DNA of 64,000 nt from Perkinsus olseni. Lineage: Eukaryota; Perkinsozoa; Perkinsida; Perkinsidae. The stretch's first letter is position 1; each line of letters starts with the position of its first letter. The DNA lies in the NCBI GenBank assembly GCA_013115135.1, contig JABANP010000068.1:108780-172779 (forward strand), read 5' to 3'. Shown here piece by piece: positions 48,001-60,588 of the stretch. Under the pieces are notes generated by a model. It was not told the DNA's origin, did not search any database, and saw nothing but the letters and a program-made list of their open reading frames with translations. The translations under genes were made by a program, and so were the position numbers.

Positions 48001-48841
48001 GTTGGTCGATTCACCGGATGATTTGCGGAGGTGCATGCCGGGGGCGGACGGAGTTCAACAGGTTGTCGTATTAGGTATATTCTGTCCCTTTCGCACGACG
48101 CGGATAGGAATGATTTGCCGGATGGTGCTTCACCTTGTCTGCGTCGATGGTGGACGAGGCAGCGCGAGGGGGCAGCTGGTCGGTAGCCCCTGTGAGGCCT
48201 ATTCAGTACAGGCTGCGTTATTTTCTTAGGAGGAGTACAGTGGCCGACCAATCCGCAAGTCACCGTTGCTGCGTTCCTTGCAACGATGGCTTGCACAGAC
48301 GACGCTCCGTCTGTGGATGTGTTGGCATCGCCCGTCGTGGAGGTGCCCCGGGAGCTTCTCATCGCGCGCTTGTACGAGGCCTCAGGTTCTGGATAGCATC
48401 CTGTCAGCAGCGGAGGACCATGTTGATTCCTCTACTGCAGAGGTATGGGTTGGATTATTCCGAAGGCTCAGGTCGGTTGGTGGCTCTTCGAACTCACGCA
48501 TTGCTGTTGCTGTTGTAGCGGTCCGCTGTTCGCGTCCCTCCTGTCGCCTCGTCTGCACGACCTAGCAGCGCTCTGTGTGGGACGTCTGCTAGTGAGAGGC
48601 GCCCAAGAGGCGGTCTCTGTACGGGAGCTGGCTACGCTTATCATGACGGAGGATAATAACGCCGTAGAGATGAAGTACCTACATAGCCTCTCCTATCAAG
48701 CGCAGATACTATCACGAGGGAGCCAACACCGGGGACTGCATCAGTGAGGACCGTCTTGTCGAGTTCATAAGGAACTTCGAGCCGGAGAAGGCGGTGTTGA
48801 TGGCCATGGATGAGTTCCGAGAGAAGCTCAATGCTGCGTAG
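45053..48841 (+). CDS. SPATA4-like CH-domain protein with long helical C-terminus
   Basis: The N-terminal part matches the CH-like domain of SPATA4, a ciliary/sperm protein. VQKWLQSLDLTYAVRNPHR splices through an intron of about 45 nt to DFANGFLIAEVFARYFPGEV, then HSFDPGLSLATKQNNWETL, FFKKYRVDITVEDFEPVI, NRPGAGISIITKVYGILTKR. Start: first ATG of the upstream exon (45053). Later exons are mostly helical and basic/acidic mixed, for example LSPVEVWRLWKLLEPGFKSI, SVLAAIKERADELAPMLLNK and DRLVEFIRNFEPEKAVLMAM, ending at a TAG at 48841. The domain suggests a role in flagellated zoospores. Animal SPATA4 is much shorter, so this is either a fusion-type protein or two adjacent genes; the split would lie near 46.4 kb. 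Confidence 0.6.
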
Positions 48842-48966
48842 TCACTTCTACTGCTACCCATCATTTCATAGCTAGCAGCTCGATCGGCAGGTACATCAGG
48901 TCGCCGTTCGAGAAGATCTACGGCTGATACCGCGGAAGGAATCCTTTTCGATGGTGGCATGCTCTC

Positions 48967-51900
48967 ATGGTGGCGGTGCGAGTATTGCGGAGCAGCGCAG
49001 GCGGACTTGAGTTGGTGAAGGGGTCAATTGAAGAGGGGTTGTGGTGTGCCCGGTTCTTGCTGGGCGGGCGTCGCTCTCTGGCAGTAGCCGCCTCATCCTC
49101 ATGCCAAGTCGTATGCTGGACGGAGACGGGCCAACAGCTGTGACGCCATCATCATCATTGATGGTGGATGAGGATCCTGTCCAGCTGTCCGAGTATCTGA
49201 GTGCAGCGGGGCGTCGCTCCCTACAAGCTGGATTCTGCCACCTCACTGCATGGATGTTCACTTCGGGCGACAAGGGTGGTCAGACTCTTGTCAAGGACGT
49301 CCCCTTGAGGCTTCATGGCTCGCGGTCCGAGACCTTGAGAACTGCCACTGCGCACTTCACATGGACATGGGACCCGAGGGCCTGCTATGTTGTACTTTAC
49401 ACCTTCCCAGCCTCGGCCCAGCCGTCGTCTCAATCACAATTCCGAGCAAGTAATTTTGCTAGGTGGGCGTTGCAGGCGATAGAGATGTGCACTCCTCGAG
49501 GGTTGGCCTCTTGGGTTGGGGCATCGGACCCCAACATTGAAGACGATGTTAAGCCTGACGGCTCTGTGGGCGCCAATGCGAAAGATGCCTTCGTCGTGTA
49601 CGTTTGGAGTGGTAAAGATGCCGACTTGACCGTCAAGGTCACGGCCCTGGCTCGGGGGTACGATGTGGGAAGGCGCTACGTTGCACGACTGTGCCGGAGA
49701 GAGGAGAGTGGGCCTGTCCGCAAACGAGGAAAGTTATCAGTGTCGACCATCAGTCCAACGTGATGGATGGGAATTGCCCTCCGCCAATCCCGAGTAGGGA
49801 GTGCCAGCTCCTACGTATATTGGAACGCACGCTTGAAGCGAAGGCCTCACAAACAGGAGGTCGTGAACGGCGGCAGGAGCAACCATCGACTTTTCACAAC
49901 ATTCCTTCGCCGTCCACGACGGTTGGTCATGGAAGACCACCGATGGTACCGAGTCTCAAGTTGGGAGCGATCGGGGCAGCGTCAGAGCAGTCGAGGCAGT
50001 CTGGCAGGGGCTCCTCTTCCTCGCGTCGTGGAACTCAGAGTGCAAGAGCAGTACCGAGCGGACGGAGGCGTATGATTAGCGAGACGGAACTCGATCTGTT
50101 GGAGAATCCCCCTAAGTCGGCTAGATCCTCCGAAGCTTCCTCTGGAAGACGACAACAGAGCACCATGGCACAGCCGCTGAACATCCCACGGTGAGTGCAG
50201 CTACGGGGACGGATTAATACCGAGAGAGAGGCCGTGAGCTCCGTCGAAAGCGTTACCTTGCTGCGCCACGCTCAGGCCGAAGACCGATGCGGAGTTGATT
50301 GAGTCGTTCGACATGAGTCCCGATGCGGACAATTCACATCTTCCTGCTGAGGTTCAGAACGAGCTCCGTTTGCATCAGTACAGGTAGCCGATGGAGTGGC
50401 GGGCGCGGCGATTACTGGGGCATCTCTCTCAGGACGCAATGTAGCGAGATTCTGCCCGGAGTTCTCTATCTCGGAGGAGCGAGGGTCGCGTCGAACTTGG
50501 AGATACTGACAGAAAAAGGCATCACACACATCGTCAACACGGCTGCTGATGTCTGTAGCAACTCTTTTGCCGACAGAGGTTTCAAGTGAGTCTAAAGAGG
50601 GAGCCCGGCGTCCCGACTTTAGAAAAGGTTCTACCGGGATTTGAACCCAGATCGCCAGATTCAGAGTCTGGAGTGCTAACCGTTACACCATAGAACCTGA
50701 TGTCTACTGATTGTCCATGCCCATGTCGATCTGATTTCCGCTCATAGGTATCTCACCCTATTCCTTAAGGACACCCGAGATGAACCCATGCTTCCTGCAG
50801 TACTTTATCATGCCATTCTCTGGATTCATTCGGCCATCACGGAAGAGAAGGGCAAGGTTCTGGTGCACTGCTTCGAAGGTGTACGGCAAATCTGCCAGAG
50901 GATGCTTCCCCCACGCTCGTCCTCAGGTCAGCAGGAGCTCTACGGTTGTCATCGCCTATTTAATGTGGCTCAGAGCTTGGACCTACAATCGGGCGTTTGA
51001 CTGGGTCAAAACTATCCGGTGCGTCTCGGATGGCGACTAGACTCGGATGGTATCTTCCAGTGGCCTCGGTGTCGACTCTCTCAGACCTATCTGTAACCCG
51101 AACACAGGTTTCACTTGTGTTTTAATAGTATTCGGCAAGAAGCTTGAGAGGGCGCGAGGTTCGCAGGCCTTGCTGGACTCGGCTAAGCCCCATCCCACGA
51201 TCTCGAGAGTCACGGTGGGTGGCGCCATTGCGTGTTTCGACCGACATGCAGAGCAGAAGGGATTCTCGTGAGGTACATTCGCTGCGGACTCTTCCACGAC
51301 CAACATCCCTCATGGTGGCTCTGCCAGTATCGGCAGGCTCGGCGTTGGGCTCAGAGGTGCCTCCAGTTCCTTTGACGATCGACAGCCGGTAGATTGCTGG
51401 GCGCTCGCCCCGTTTGGGTTCAGATTTGCCTGTAGGTTTGCCTTCATTCTACAGCTAGACATGTCGGTCGTTATTTTACGCTCAAGGTCGACAAGGAATG
51501 AGATTATCGATAAGGCGATCGCCGACCATTTGCACCGTGTAACGAGGAAGGCTAACTGTGGAATTTACTGGGGCGAGTCGGTCGTGAACCAAGCATATAG
51601 TTTAGGTTCGCTCAGTTGAGTTTGGCTGCGACGATGATGGAGACGATCCACTGGAAACGGTAGAGATTTTCTTGGATGATGAAGTTGATGATGCAGCGGT
51701 CGCAGCTCTAGGGAGAATACTATCTCCGGGTGAGCACGTAACTGCTGTGTGAGGGCTTGATGTGAACTCTATAGGTCCTCCGGCCGCCGAGCTCTGTCTG
51801 GAGTCCCTCGTCCGGACGACTGATAACCCTGCGTGGAACGATGAGTACGGCGAGCGATTTGTCCCTCAAAAAAGCGTTAGTCATCGGTCAGGTACGCGGC

Positions 51901-52527
51901 CATGAGCAAGGTAAGCCGAACAGGTCCGGAGGCGTCTGGGGACACGATGAAGATGACGCATGTTGCAGACTTCGTGAGCCAAGAGGGACAGAAGGCTTTC
52001 GGAACGGTGCCCACTAGGTACCGCCGATCGGTCGAGAGATCCTCTCTCTGGGGCCTATCAAGGACACAAGGGAATGTGCTCTCCACAAGAGGCATGGAGG
52101 TGCGCAGGATCCCGGCCTGAATGGTGGCAAAGCTGAGGCGAAGACGGAAGTGTACTGCTACCCCGATGTCGAGTACTCCGATCGGCTAACGCAGTGGGTG
52201 CCGCTGCACATTGCCGGGTGGTTCGCTCAGCTGTGTTGTGATACAGATTCGAGCCAGATGAGCTTGAAGAAGGCGAAGTTTTCATCATATTCGTGCCGCG
52301 CCGAAATCAACTCGTCTTCTGGGTTGGCGAGGGCAGCGCTCAGGTCGGTGGGCAACTTCGTCTTACGCCTCGGCACGTGGTCCTCTCAGCCGCCGGACCA
52401 TAGGATCGAGACGATACGAAAGAGCCTTTGCGAGCGGCATGACTTGGATGAGTCATCAGTAGAAGTTGAAATAGTATATCAAGGAGAGGAGATGGAGGAC
52501 TTCGAGGAGTACTTCGATGATGACTAG
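48967..52527 (+). CDS. dual-specificity protein phosphatase with gelsolin-like flanks (MKP1-like)
   Basis: The catalytic core is clear: EILPGVLYLGGARVASNLEIL, GITHIVNTAAD, LTLFLKDTRDEPML, AILWIHSAI, then VLVHCFEGV joined to SRSSTVVIAYLMWL by a 46-nt intron (50881-50926), giving HC-x5-R with the Cys nucleophile and Arg. NPNTGFTC follows, as in plant MKP1-type enzymes. The N-terminal region (49.0-49.7 kb) reads AHFTWTWDPRACYVVLYTFP and DAFVVYVWSGKDADLTVKV, gelsolin-like. The C-terminal region has VYCYPDVEYSDRL and an acidic end. Plant MKP1 also couples phosphatase and gelsolin domains, so a MAP-kinase phosphatase role is plausible. The start and the join near 49750 are uncertain. A tRNA gene lies antisense in one intron. 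Confidence 0.7.
50626..50697 (-). tRNA. tRNA-Gln (anticodon CUG)
   Basis: Full cloverleaf read on the minus strand: acceptor GGTTCTA paired with TAGAACC; D arm GTGT...GCAC; anticodon stem CCAGA/TCTGG with loop CTCTGAA, so the anticodon is CTG for codon CAG; T arm with GGTTCAAAT. The B box matches GGTTCRANYCC. No intron and no encoded CCA. A T run interrupted by C follows directly (TTTTCT, counting the discriminator), serving as a pol III terminator. It lies inside the 162-nt intron (50586-50747) of the phosphatase gene, on the opposite strand. Confidence 0.95.
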
Positions 52528-53229
52528 GATCAACCTAGGATACCTATTAGAGTATTGCCACCGATTGATAGCTGCGTCGCTCTGAGCGGCATGATCTGCT
52601 ACTACTAATGCTGCCGTTGCTGCAGTAACCTGGACATTGCCATGCACTCATATCCGATACGATGGTGTTGTGCGCGTTGGGGTGTCAATTTTTCAATGCC
52701 AGGGTTTGGTGACACATGCTGTGAACGCGAACAGGCACTGTGTTCCATGCATCGACTTCGGTTGACTCTTTCCTGACTTTCCCTCGGTAGCCGGGGCGTC
52801 CACAACTCTCACACTTCATCGGACCCGGGCCACGTAGAGGTCCGCTGCCACGAGGCTGACCCCTTCAAAGTCGCGATTCAGAGTCCTCCCTAGAAACTCT
52901 ATTATGAATCATAGTGTGGCTATGATAGTCTATCATGGTTCTCTAGTAGTTATCATAATTTATGATAACTACTAGAGAACCTCCCTCAGCAGCGAGGAGA
53001 GTACGCTGGGGATTCATCGGGCAACGTCTAGAGCGGCAGTCAGCATGCTCTCAGCATCTTGTGGAGATCCCGCGTTTCGCGATCTTCTTGAGAATCTTGC
53101 ATCTCTTGCTTTTCCTCAACGCTCTGTATTTGGTTGCTGCAAGAGAAGAGAATTCCTCTTGTTGTGGTAGTACTGCAAGCGTTGTGTGATTTTGATGGTT
53201 GCAAGTTGATACCCATAGATTTAAAATAA
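52528..53229. other. intergenic region upstream of the two-RRM gene
   Basis: About 700 bases between the phosphatase stop and the RRM gene start. It contains the stacked inverted repeats described next and an AT-rich stretch (gatttaaaataaATG) immediately before the start codon. No exon seen. Confidence 0.55.
52908..52981. repeat. stacked perfect inverted repeats
   Basis: Three abutting palindromes: atcatag/ctatgat with a 5-base spacer (52908-52926), atgatag/ctatcat with a 1-base centre (52922-52936), and a 22-bp perfect arm pair with a single-T centre (52937-52981, ggttctctag...ctagagaacc). The first two overlap, so only one of them can form at a time beside the large hairpin. Lies about 250-320 bp upstream of the RRM gene. 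Confidence 0.9.
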
Positions 53230-54750
53230 ATGCCTACTACTCAAGAACAACCATCGGCACCAGCAGCAGGGGCTGCTGAATCTCCCCTCCGTTTCTCATC
53301 GCGGCACAGCTCTCCAGACGCCCATCCTCGGTCGGACTCGACCAGTCCTCCTGGCCGCGGTCCGGCCTCGACGACCTCGGCATCCAGTGGAGATGGTACG
53401 CCCAACAGGAGGGTGAAGTTCGACGACTATACACCATTCGACCCCGCAGTTGGAAGCGAGTCTGTCGCCAGTGGGGTTCAGTCGCTCGAGTGCTGCGGTG
53501 ACACTGACGAGCTGCAGGAGCGGATAATGGCCCTGACCAATGCCGTATCGCAGGCCCACATCGAGCTCAATGAGGAGCGCCAGAAGCGGCGGCTCTTGGA
53601 GCTTGAGAACGAGACGTTGAAGCTCAAGGTTTTGTCGCTGAGTATGATGAACCCTGAGGCCGCAGCTGCGCTAGATGCCGCCGTTGATGGGGGAGTTGGC
53701 AGCAGTTTGGACCCCTCGCAGATTTACTTGGGCGGCAATGCGGCTCACCATAACCGCGATCGTGCGATGACAACAGTTGAAGGGTCACCGCATAACGCGT
53801 TGCCTGTGTGCCGGAGAGCGTCCGTAGATGACGCTACGTTGGCCATGGAATTTGAGAACAAAGAAGATGTTTTGGTCGTTCGCCACATCAGCAGTCTTGG
53901 CTTTGGCCCAGCCCAGACTCTAGCGGCCTACTTCTCGGTCTTCGGCAAGGTGCAGGAGGTTATCGAGGTCGAGGGAAGAGACGCGGCTATCGTAGTCATG
54001 GCCGACTCTGAGAGCAGCTTGCACGGTTCTTTCTTCCCTCATGGCGCTAAAGTCGTCAGTGGGGGCGAGGTAGAGATCGCTACTTACGACGAGGCTCTCT
54101 CAGCGGGCTGGCTATCGGGTACCCCCACCCACGACACCGACTCGCTCACGACGTCCTTCAACAGCGGTGGTCGGCCTGGCAGCTCATCGCCTGTGTACGC
54201 TTGGCATGTTGCAACTCCCAATGGCGGTGTGGCGCGTCAGAACTCACTGAGGGGCCATGCCCAGACATGGGACGCGAGTAGCTCGCAGCCAGAGACGACG
54301 ACGTCTGCTGAGAATAAGGAACCACCTCGTATGAACCTGTTAGAGGCGCTGCAAGTGTTCAACGAGGACGATGAGAAGAGGGTCTTCACCGTTCGGAAGG
54401 TTCACAAGTTGGGCTTCAAGTCTCAGCATGCTCTGAGGCAGTACTTCAGCCAGTTCGGTCGGGTCAAGGATGTTGTTCTGCTCCCGATGAGAGCCAAGCC
54501 GAAGCCGGGTCCGAGCGGTCAAGTTCGCGGCGTTCGCCCGAGCTCTATGGGCTTCGTGGTTATGCAGCGTGCGGAGGATGTGCAGAAGATTCTCGCATAT
54601 GGTGACACTCACATGATCAAGGGCTGGCCCATTGAAGTCCGCCCTTTCGTTCGGCCCAGTGAGAAGCGGGAGGCGAAGGCTGATAATGCTGCTGTTGATG
54701 GTGGCCACGTTTCTTCCGCTGCGTCGCCCGAGGAGGGCAGCAGTCACTAA
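53230..54750 (+). CDS. two-RRM RNA-binding protein
   Basis: Intronless frame of 506 residues from ATG 53230. Order: Ser/Pro-rich N-terminus with RRVKFDDYTPF; a coiled coil (about 95-140, ELNEERQKRRLLELENETLKLK); an RRM-like domain (about 210-290, VLVVRHISSLGFGPAQTL and FGKVQEVIEVEG); a Ser/Gly linker; a second RRM-like domain (about 375-475, VFTVRKVHKLGFKSQ, FSQFGRVKDVVLL, GFVVMQRAEDVQKIL); and a charged tail. The paired VRKVHKLGFKS-type domains are, from memory, common in alveolates. The coiled coil suggests dimerisation. The RNA target is unknown. It stands out from the intron-rich genes around it. Confidence 0.8.
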   Translation: MPTTQEQPSAPAAGAAESPLRFSSRHSSPDAHPRSDSTSPPGRGPASTTSASSGDGTPNRRVKFDDYTPFDPAVGSESVASGVQSLECCGDTDELQERIMALTNAVSQAHIELNEERQKRRLLELENETLKLKVLSLSMMNPEAAAALDAAVDGGVGSSLDPSQIYLGGNAAHHNRDRAMTTVEGSPHNALPVCRRASVDDATLAMEFENKEDVLVVRHISSLGFGPAQTLAAYFSVFGKVQEVIEVEGRDAAIVVMADSESSLHGSFFPHGAKVVSGGEVEIATYDEALSAGWLSGTPTHDTDSLTTSFNSGGRPGSSSPVYAWHVATPNGGVARQNSLRGHAQTWDASSSQPETTTSAENKEPPRMNLLEALQVFNEDDEKRVFTVRKVHKLGFKSQHALRQYFSQFGRVKDVVLLPMRAKPKPGPSGQVRGVRPSSMGFVVMQRAEDVQKILAYGDTHMIKGWPIEVRPFVRPSEKREAKADNAAVDGGHVSSAASPEEGSSH

Positions 54751-55914
54751 CTCTGCGCAATAGCGCTGCTACATACCATTGAGGCTAAGGAGGCTGAAGG
54801 CCTAGCCTCTTTCATTCTGAGTCTCGTTTCCTCGGTCATAAAATACATTATTTTGAATGGTCTAAACCTCTTCCTGTTGCTGACTCGTATCGTCATTATT
54901 GAATGCCTAAAAAGTAGTGTCTTCTCCTTTGTACTATAACTAGAGTATCTTCACCAGCAATTCACCGCACGGGACCGGTCACCTGTTGCAAGGCCCCAGT
55001 GCAGCCGACCAGCTACCGATCTCGATAACGAGTGCTGTCCGGCTGTCTCTGGGCGCCGGCGGAGCTGGCTGGCCATGGTCTCTCTGGAGAGTTTTCTTTT
55101 CTCTGTGGTTTTAATTTCACTCGAAGATACCGGGCTCATTTTTGGGTCGGTAAGTATTACTTCATGAAGCAACGCTGGGGAGTTACTGACTCCCCTGCGA
55201 ATGCTTTGATTTTGTGTGAGCTGTTCCATTAGATGCATCAGAGGAAGGCGAGCCCTCCTTCTCTATTATTATTCTGTTGGTGGCTCTTATTGTTACTAGA
55301 GTAACGAGTTTATCTTTCACCACATCCTGTGAGTAGTCGTAGTCAATTCTAAGAGGTTACTTGCGGTTCAGTCGCTCCGCACTCGTTATGTTTTATAACT
55401 GTACTTCATTCTGATGCAGTGATGATGGTGGTGACTTGCTCGAGCTGATGAGGTCAGCACGCTGACCGAGGCTTGCAGTGTTCCTGCCCTTCTTTCGAGC
55501 CTTCCAAAATCAGAGTGTATGCTTCTATTCAAGAGCTCCCCGTTGCTCGTCTCAATGTCTCGCGGGCACCCTCCTCCGTTGCAGATGATCACCGAGCGGG
55601 CGTTGCTGTGAACAATTGTGTCTGTAGGGATTACTAGCGTTAGTAATATCGATAGCACTAGTTGCCTGCTCTCTCATATTCGTAGTTTTAGCTAGCACAG
55701 CATCGTCTACACCGTTCTCTTCTCGTGAGTGTTGTTGTTGGGCGATACTGCCCCAGGCGTTATCATCGTAAACGAAGTCATTGTTACTGTTGCGTAAGTT
55801 TTGCGTTGTCACTATCCCGTTTTCGTGTGGTACTTTGCTCTCTGCCGTGCTGAATAGTCGCGTTGCTAGTTCTGGGAAGCCGCATGGTGAGGTCAATGCT
55901 TCAGAGATTCTCAC
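54751..55914. other. intergenic region
   Basis: About 1.1 kb between the RRM gene and the arginine methyltransferase. AT-rich near 54840-54950 and pyrimidine-rich from 55240. Short open frames on both strands lack start context, motifs or splice partners, so I see no supported gene. Confidence 0.45.
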
Positions 55915-57877
<1,963 letters not shown>

Positions 57878-58019
57878 CCTTGTGTTTCTCATGGAGACTT
57901 GTGTCGTGTTTATCGGAGTTAATTCAGTCCACTAGGCGATCAACGGTTGTCCGCTCATAAGTCTCTCAGTTCTTCGCTCCTTTTAGCCCTCCCCGGTGAC
58001 TGAGGCGTCGCGGTCCAAC

Positions 58020-59441
58020 ATGGCTGCCGCAGTGTCCGCGCTGCCATCAGTGTTGCTCTCTACTCTCTCCGCTGATGCACTATGGCATATCTTGGCACTC
58101 CTCGACACGGTCAGCGTTGTTGCCTTTTCATCTTGCAATCGCAGGCTGAGCTCCTTCGGTGCCCGTTGTGAGCCCCTCAAGCTCTTCACCATGCTCATCG
58201 ACCCTGTCTTTGCCCGTCTTCCTATTGTTGATATCGCCCGAGCGGAGCTGCGCCTGCATGGCAATGACACCACTTCTGTGCTACGTCTCCGTCTGTTGCT
58301 CGAGCGGCTCCAATGTCGGTCATCGGTGGCCGCTGGGAGTATCCATAGTGCATGCTTACATGACGGCAAAGCCTACACATTCGGCACCGGCACCTCGGGG
58401 CAGCTCGGCCACGGGGTTTTCCGTGACGAGCCTCGTCCTCTTCTGGTCGCCAGCCTCAATCATCTCACGGTCGCAGCGGTAGCCTGCGGAGATCGACACA
58501 CGCTGTTCCTCTGCACTACCGGCGTTGTCTTCGGCACGGGCCGGAACACCTTCGGCCAGTTGGCCAGTGATGACCTTCGAGACTTCCCTTCCCCTCGCAA
58601 GATCGATGTAGAAGTGCCCTCATCGACCCCCATTGATGTGAGATGCGGAGGAGATCACAGCATGGTCCTCCTAGCCAACGGCCACGTTGTTGCTTTCGGG
58701 TGGAACGCCTTCGGCCAGCTCGGAATTGGTGTCTCCACGTTCGGAGCATCCACGGTCGCCGCTGTGTCTTCACCGACCCTCGTACACCCTCCGGGTCCAG
58801 GCATCCGCTTCGTGAGTGTATCCTGTGGTTTCGCTCACTCACTCTTCCTCTCCGACTCGGGTCGTGTGTATTCCTGTGGCATGGGGTCCCATGGCCAGCT
58901 CGGCAATAACGACCGCTCGCACCGCTGGGTGCCTACGTTCATCCCGACCATCGACCGTTGCACCATGGTTTCATGCGGAGGTCACCATTCTCTTGTGCTG
59001 TGTGACCCATTGAGAGAGGTCTATGCTTTCGGTAGCGGCTCTACTGGCAAGCTCGGTCGCGGTGACGATATGGGAGACAGTGCGATACCCGTGAAAGTAT
59101 CAGGGCAGTTGCCCCCAGTCGCCTCCGTCTGTTGCGGTGGCGCTCACTCTTTAGTTATTACTCGGCACAATTCTGCGCTCTACGGCTTCGGCATGGGTCG
59201 CCGAGGCCAACTTGGCGATGGTCAGCGTCGTTCAAATCCTCTTCCCACTGGCCCAGTCACCTCGGGGGTCCAGTGCATGGCAGGGGGTGGTTACCATACT
59301 ATAGCGGCCCTTGACAGCGGCGGCATCATAGTCTTCGGTCGCAGCACCCGTGGTCAGCTCGGTTTAGGATTCGTCGAGGATGTATCGGTGCCATGGCCGC
59401 TAGAGCTCCCTGTGCATGAATCACATGACTCTGTTAGTTGA
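58020..59441 (+). CDS. RCC1-repeat protein with F-box-like N-terminus
   Basis: Intronless frame of 473 residues from ATG 58020 (MAAAVSALPSVLLSTLSADALWHILALLDTVSVVAF); the segment after the start resembles an F-box. Seven RCC1 blades follow from about residue 105, each with a CGG-x-H-(S/T)-hydrophobic turn and a G-x(4)-GQLG strand (for example CGDRHTLFL, FGTGRNTFGQLA, CGGDHSMVLL, CGFAHSLFL, CGMGSHGQLG, CGGHHSLVL), completing a beta-propeller. This could be a substrate adaptor of an SCF ligase or a GTPase-binding propeller. The end of this gene and its 3' flank recur near the right window edge. Confidence 0.85.
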   Translation: MAAAVSALPSVLLSTLSADALWHILALLDTVSVVAFSSCNRRLSSFGARCEPLKLFTMLIDPVFARLPIVDIARAELRLHGNDTTSVLRLRLLLERLQCRSSVAAGSIHSACLHDGKAYTFGTGTSGQLGHGVFRDEPRPLLVASLNHLTVAAVACGDRHTLFLCTTGVVFGTGRNTFGQLASDDLRDFPSPRKIDVEVPSSTPIDVRCGGDHSMVLLANGHVVAFGWNAFGQLGIGVSTFGASTVAAVSSPTLVHPPGPGIRFVSVSCGFAHSLFLSDSGRVYSCGMGSHGQLGNNDRSHRWVPTFIPTIDRCTMVSCGGHHSLVLCDPLREVYAFGSGSTGKLGRGDDMGDSAIPVKVSGQLPPVASVCCGGAHSLVITRHNSALYGFGMGRRGQLGDGQRRSNPLPTGPVTSGVQCMAGGGYHTIAALDSGGIIVFGRSTRGQLGLGFVEDVSVPWPLELPVHESHDSVS

Positions 59442-60588
59442 AAACGAGTAGCTATCATATTTTGTTGCACACGAGCTAGAATGGGGAGATACAGTATACA
59501 TCCTCCTCAAAGCTTTCATCTCGTCTGGCTGCACTACACAGTTAACTTCTCGAGTTGTCGTCTTTCTTTCAGTAGCAATTAACGTTGTAACATGCCCGTT
59601 TGAGGGGAGGTGCGTATCTGTAGTGCTCTCTCATGGTACACCGGGGGTTCGGGTTTGAGTTCGAGTTTTCTGGAACCGAGCCATTTTCCCGGCGGCACTT
59701 TGTTCATGCGTTTTCACACAGAAAGAACTCTCGATGTTAAAGATGTCCATTGTGATGACAAGAAAAACTCGAAAGAGTTGCGAACGGCTGCGCCATGTCG
59801 GGAGGAAAGGCCCGAGTAGGTTGCGTTTGCGTCAGATAAAACCGCCTAAGATTGAGCAAAGGAAGTACAAGAAGTATGTGGTCGGGCATGAGGGATGGAC
59901 CTGAAGAGGTGCCAGCTGTTAGTAGCAATGCAGTGATCTTAAAGATATCAATGAAGGAAGGCTAATGCGATCGTTAATCTGATTGTTGATCCAGGGCAGC
60001 TGTGTAATGGCGATGAAACTCTAAGGGAGATCTATGCAACCCGGGACTGGCTCGAGACAGCGACGTTGAGCCGACTCCGACGCAGACATGGAGTCCTGTT
60101 CTCTTCCGAAGTTGTCTCTCCACTGAAATCACCTCCCTCCTCCATGAAATGAGCTACAATAGCCCGGCATGCCGCTTCGTGTGGGGTTTCGTCCAGCAGG
60201 TGTCGTCCTTCTTTCAAGCCTACCGAGTTGGAACGTTCTTAAGGAGTTGCTAGCGATTCTCAGAGAGATTACTCCCCGTCCGGCAGTTCCAGTTTGGTTT
60301 TGTTCGGAACAAATTGTTCCGATGTTCATACGATTTGAATGTTAGACGGTATGCGAGGGCGTTATCATTGCGAGGGCACAGTCCGAGGTGTCCCCGAAGC
60401 GGGGACTCCCTGAGGTCTTACCTCAGAAGCCGACCCATTCGGCAAGAGTCAATTCCTTAAACCTACTGGACACAACGATAGACCTTGGCGGCAATTTGCA
60501 TTATAACGCGAACGTGAACATGGTATGGTATCTCAGCCGAATGCGGCGAGTGCATTTCTTGCATGAATGAATCTCCAGTGCTTCATCT
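59442..60588. other. 3' flanks of convergent genes, part duplicated elsewhere
   Basis: The first 170 bases, and a second block at about 59846-59890, are matched at 63770-63990. About 230 bases between the blocks (59615-59845) are absent from the other copy. The rest (59.9-60.58 kb) shows no supported exon. Confidence 0.6.

Noticed and set aside
55552..55914. Minus-strand frame of about 120 codons upstream of the arginine methyltransferase
   Set aside because: Overlaps the region before the ATG at 55915, has Asn/Ser/Gln-rich random-looking composition, and no motif.
57996..58019. Earlier start for the RCC1 protein
   Set aside because: The upstream codon is GTG; the first ATG at 58020 has a good context and directly precedes the F-box-like segment.
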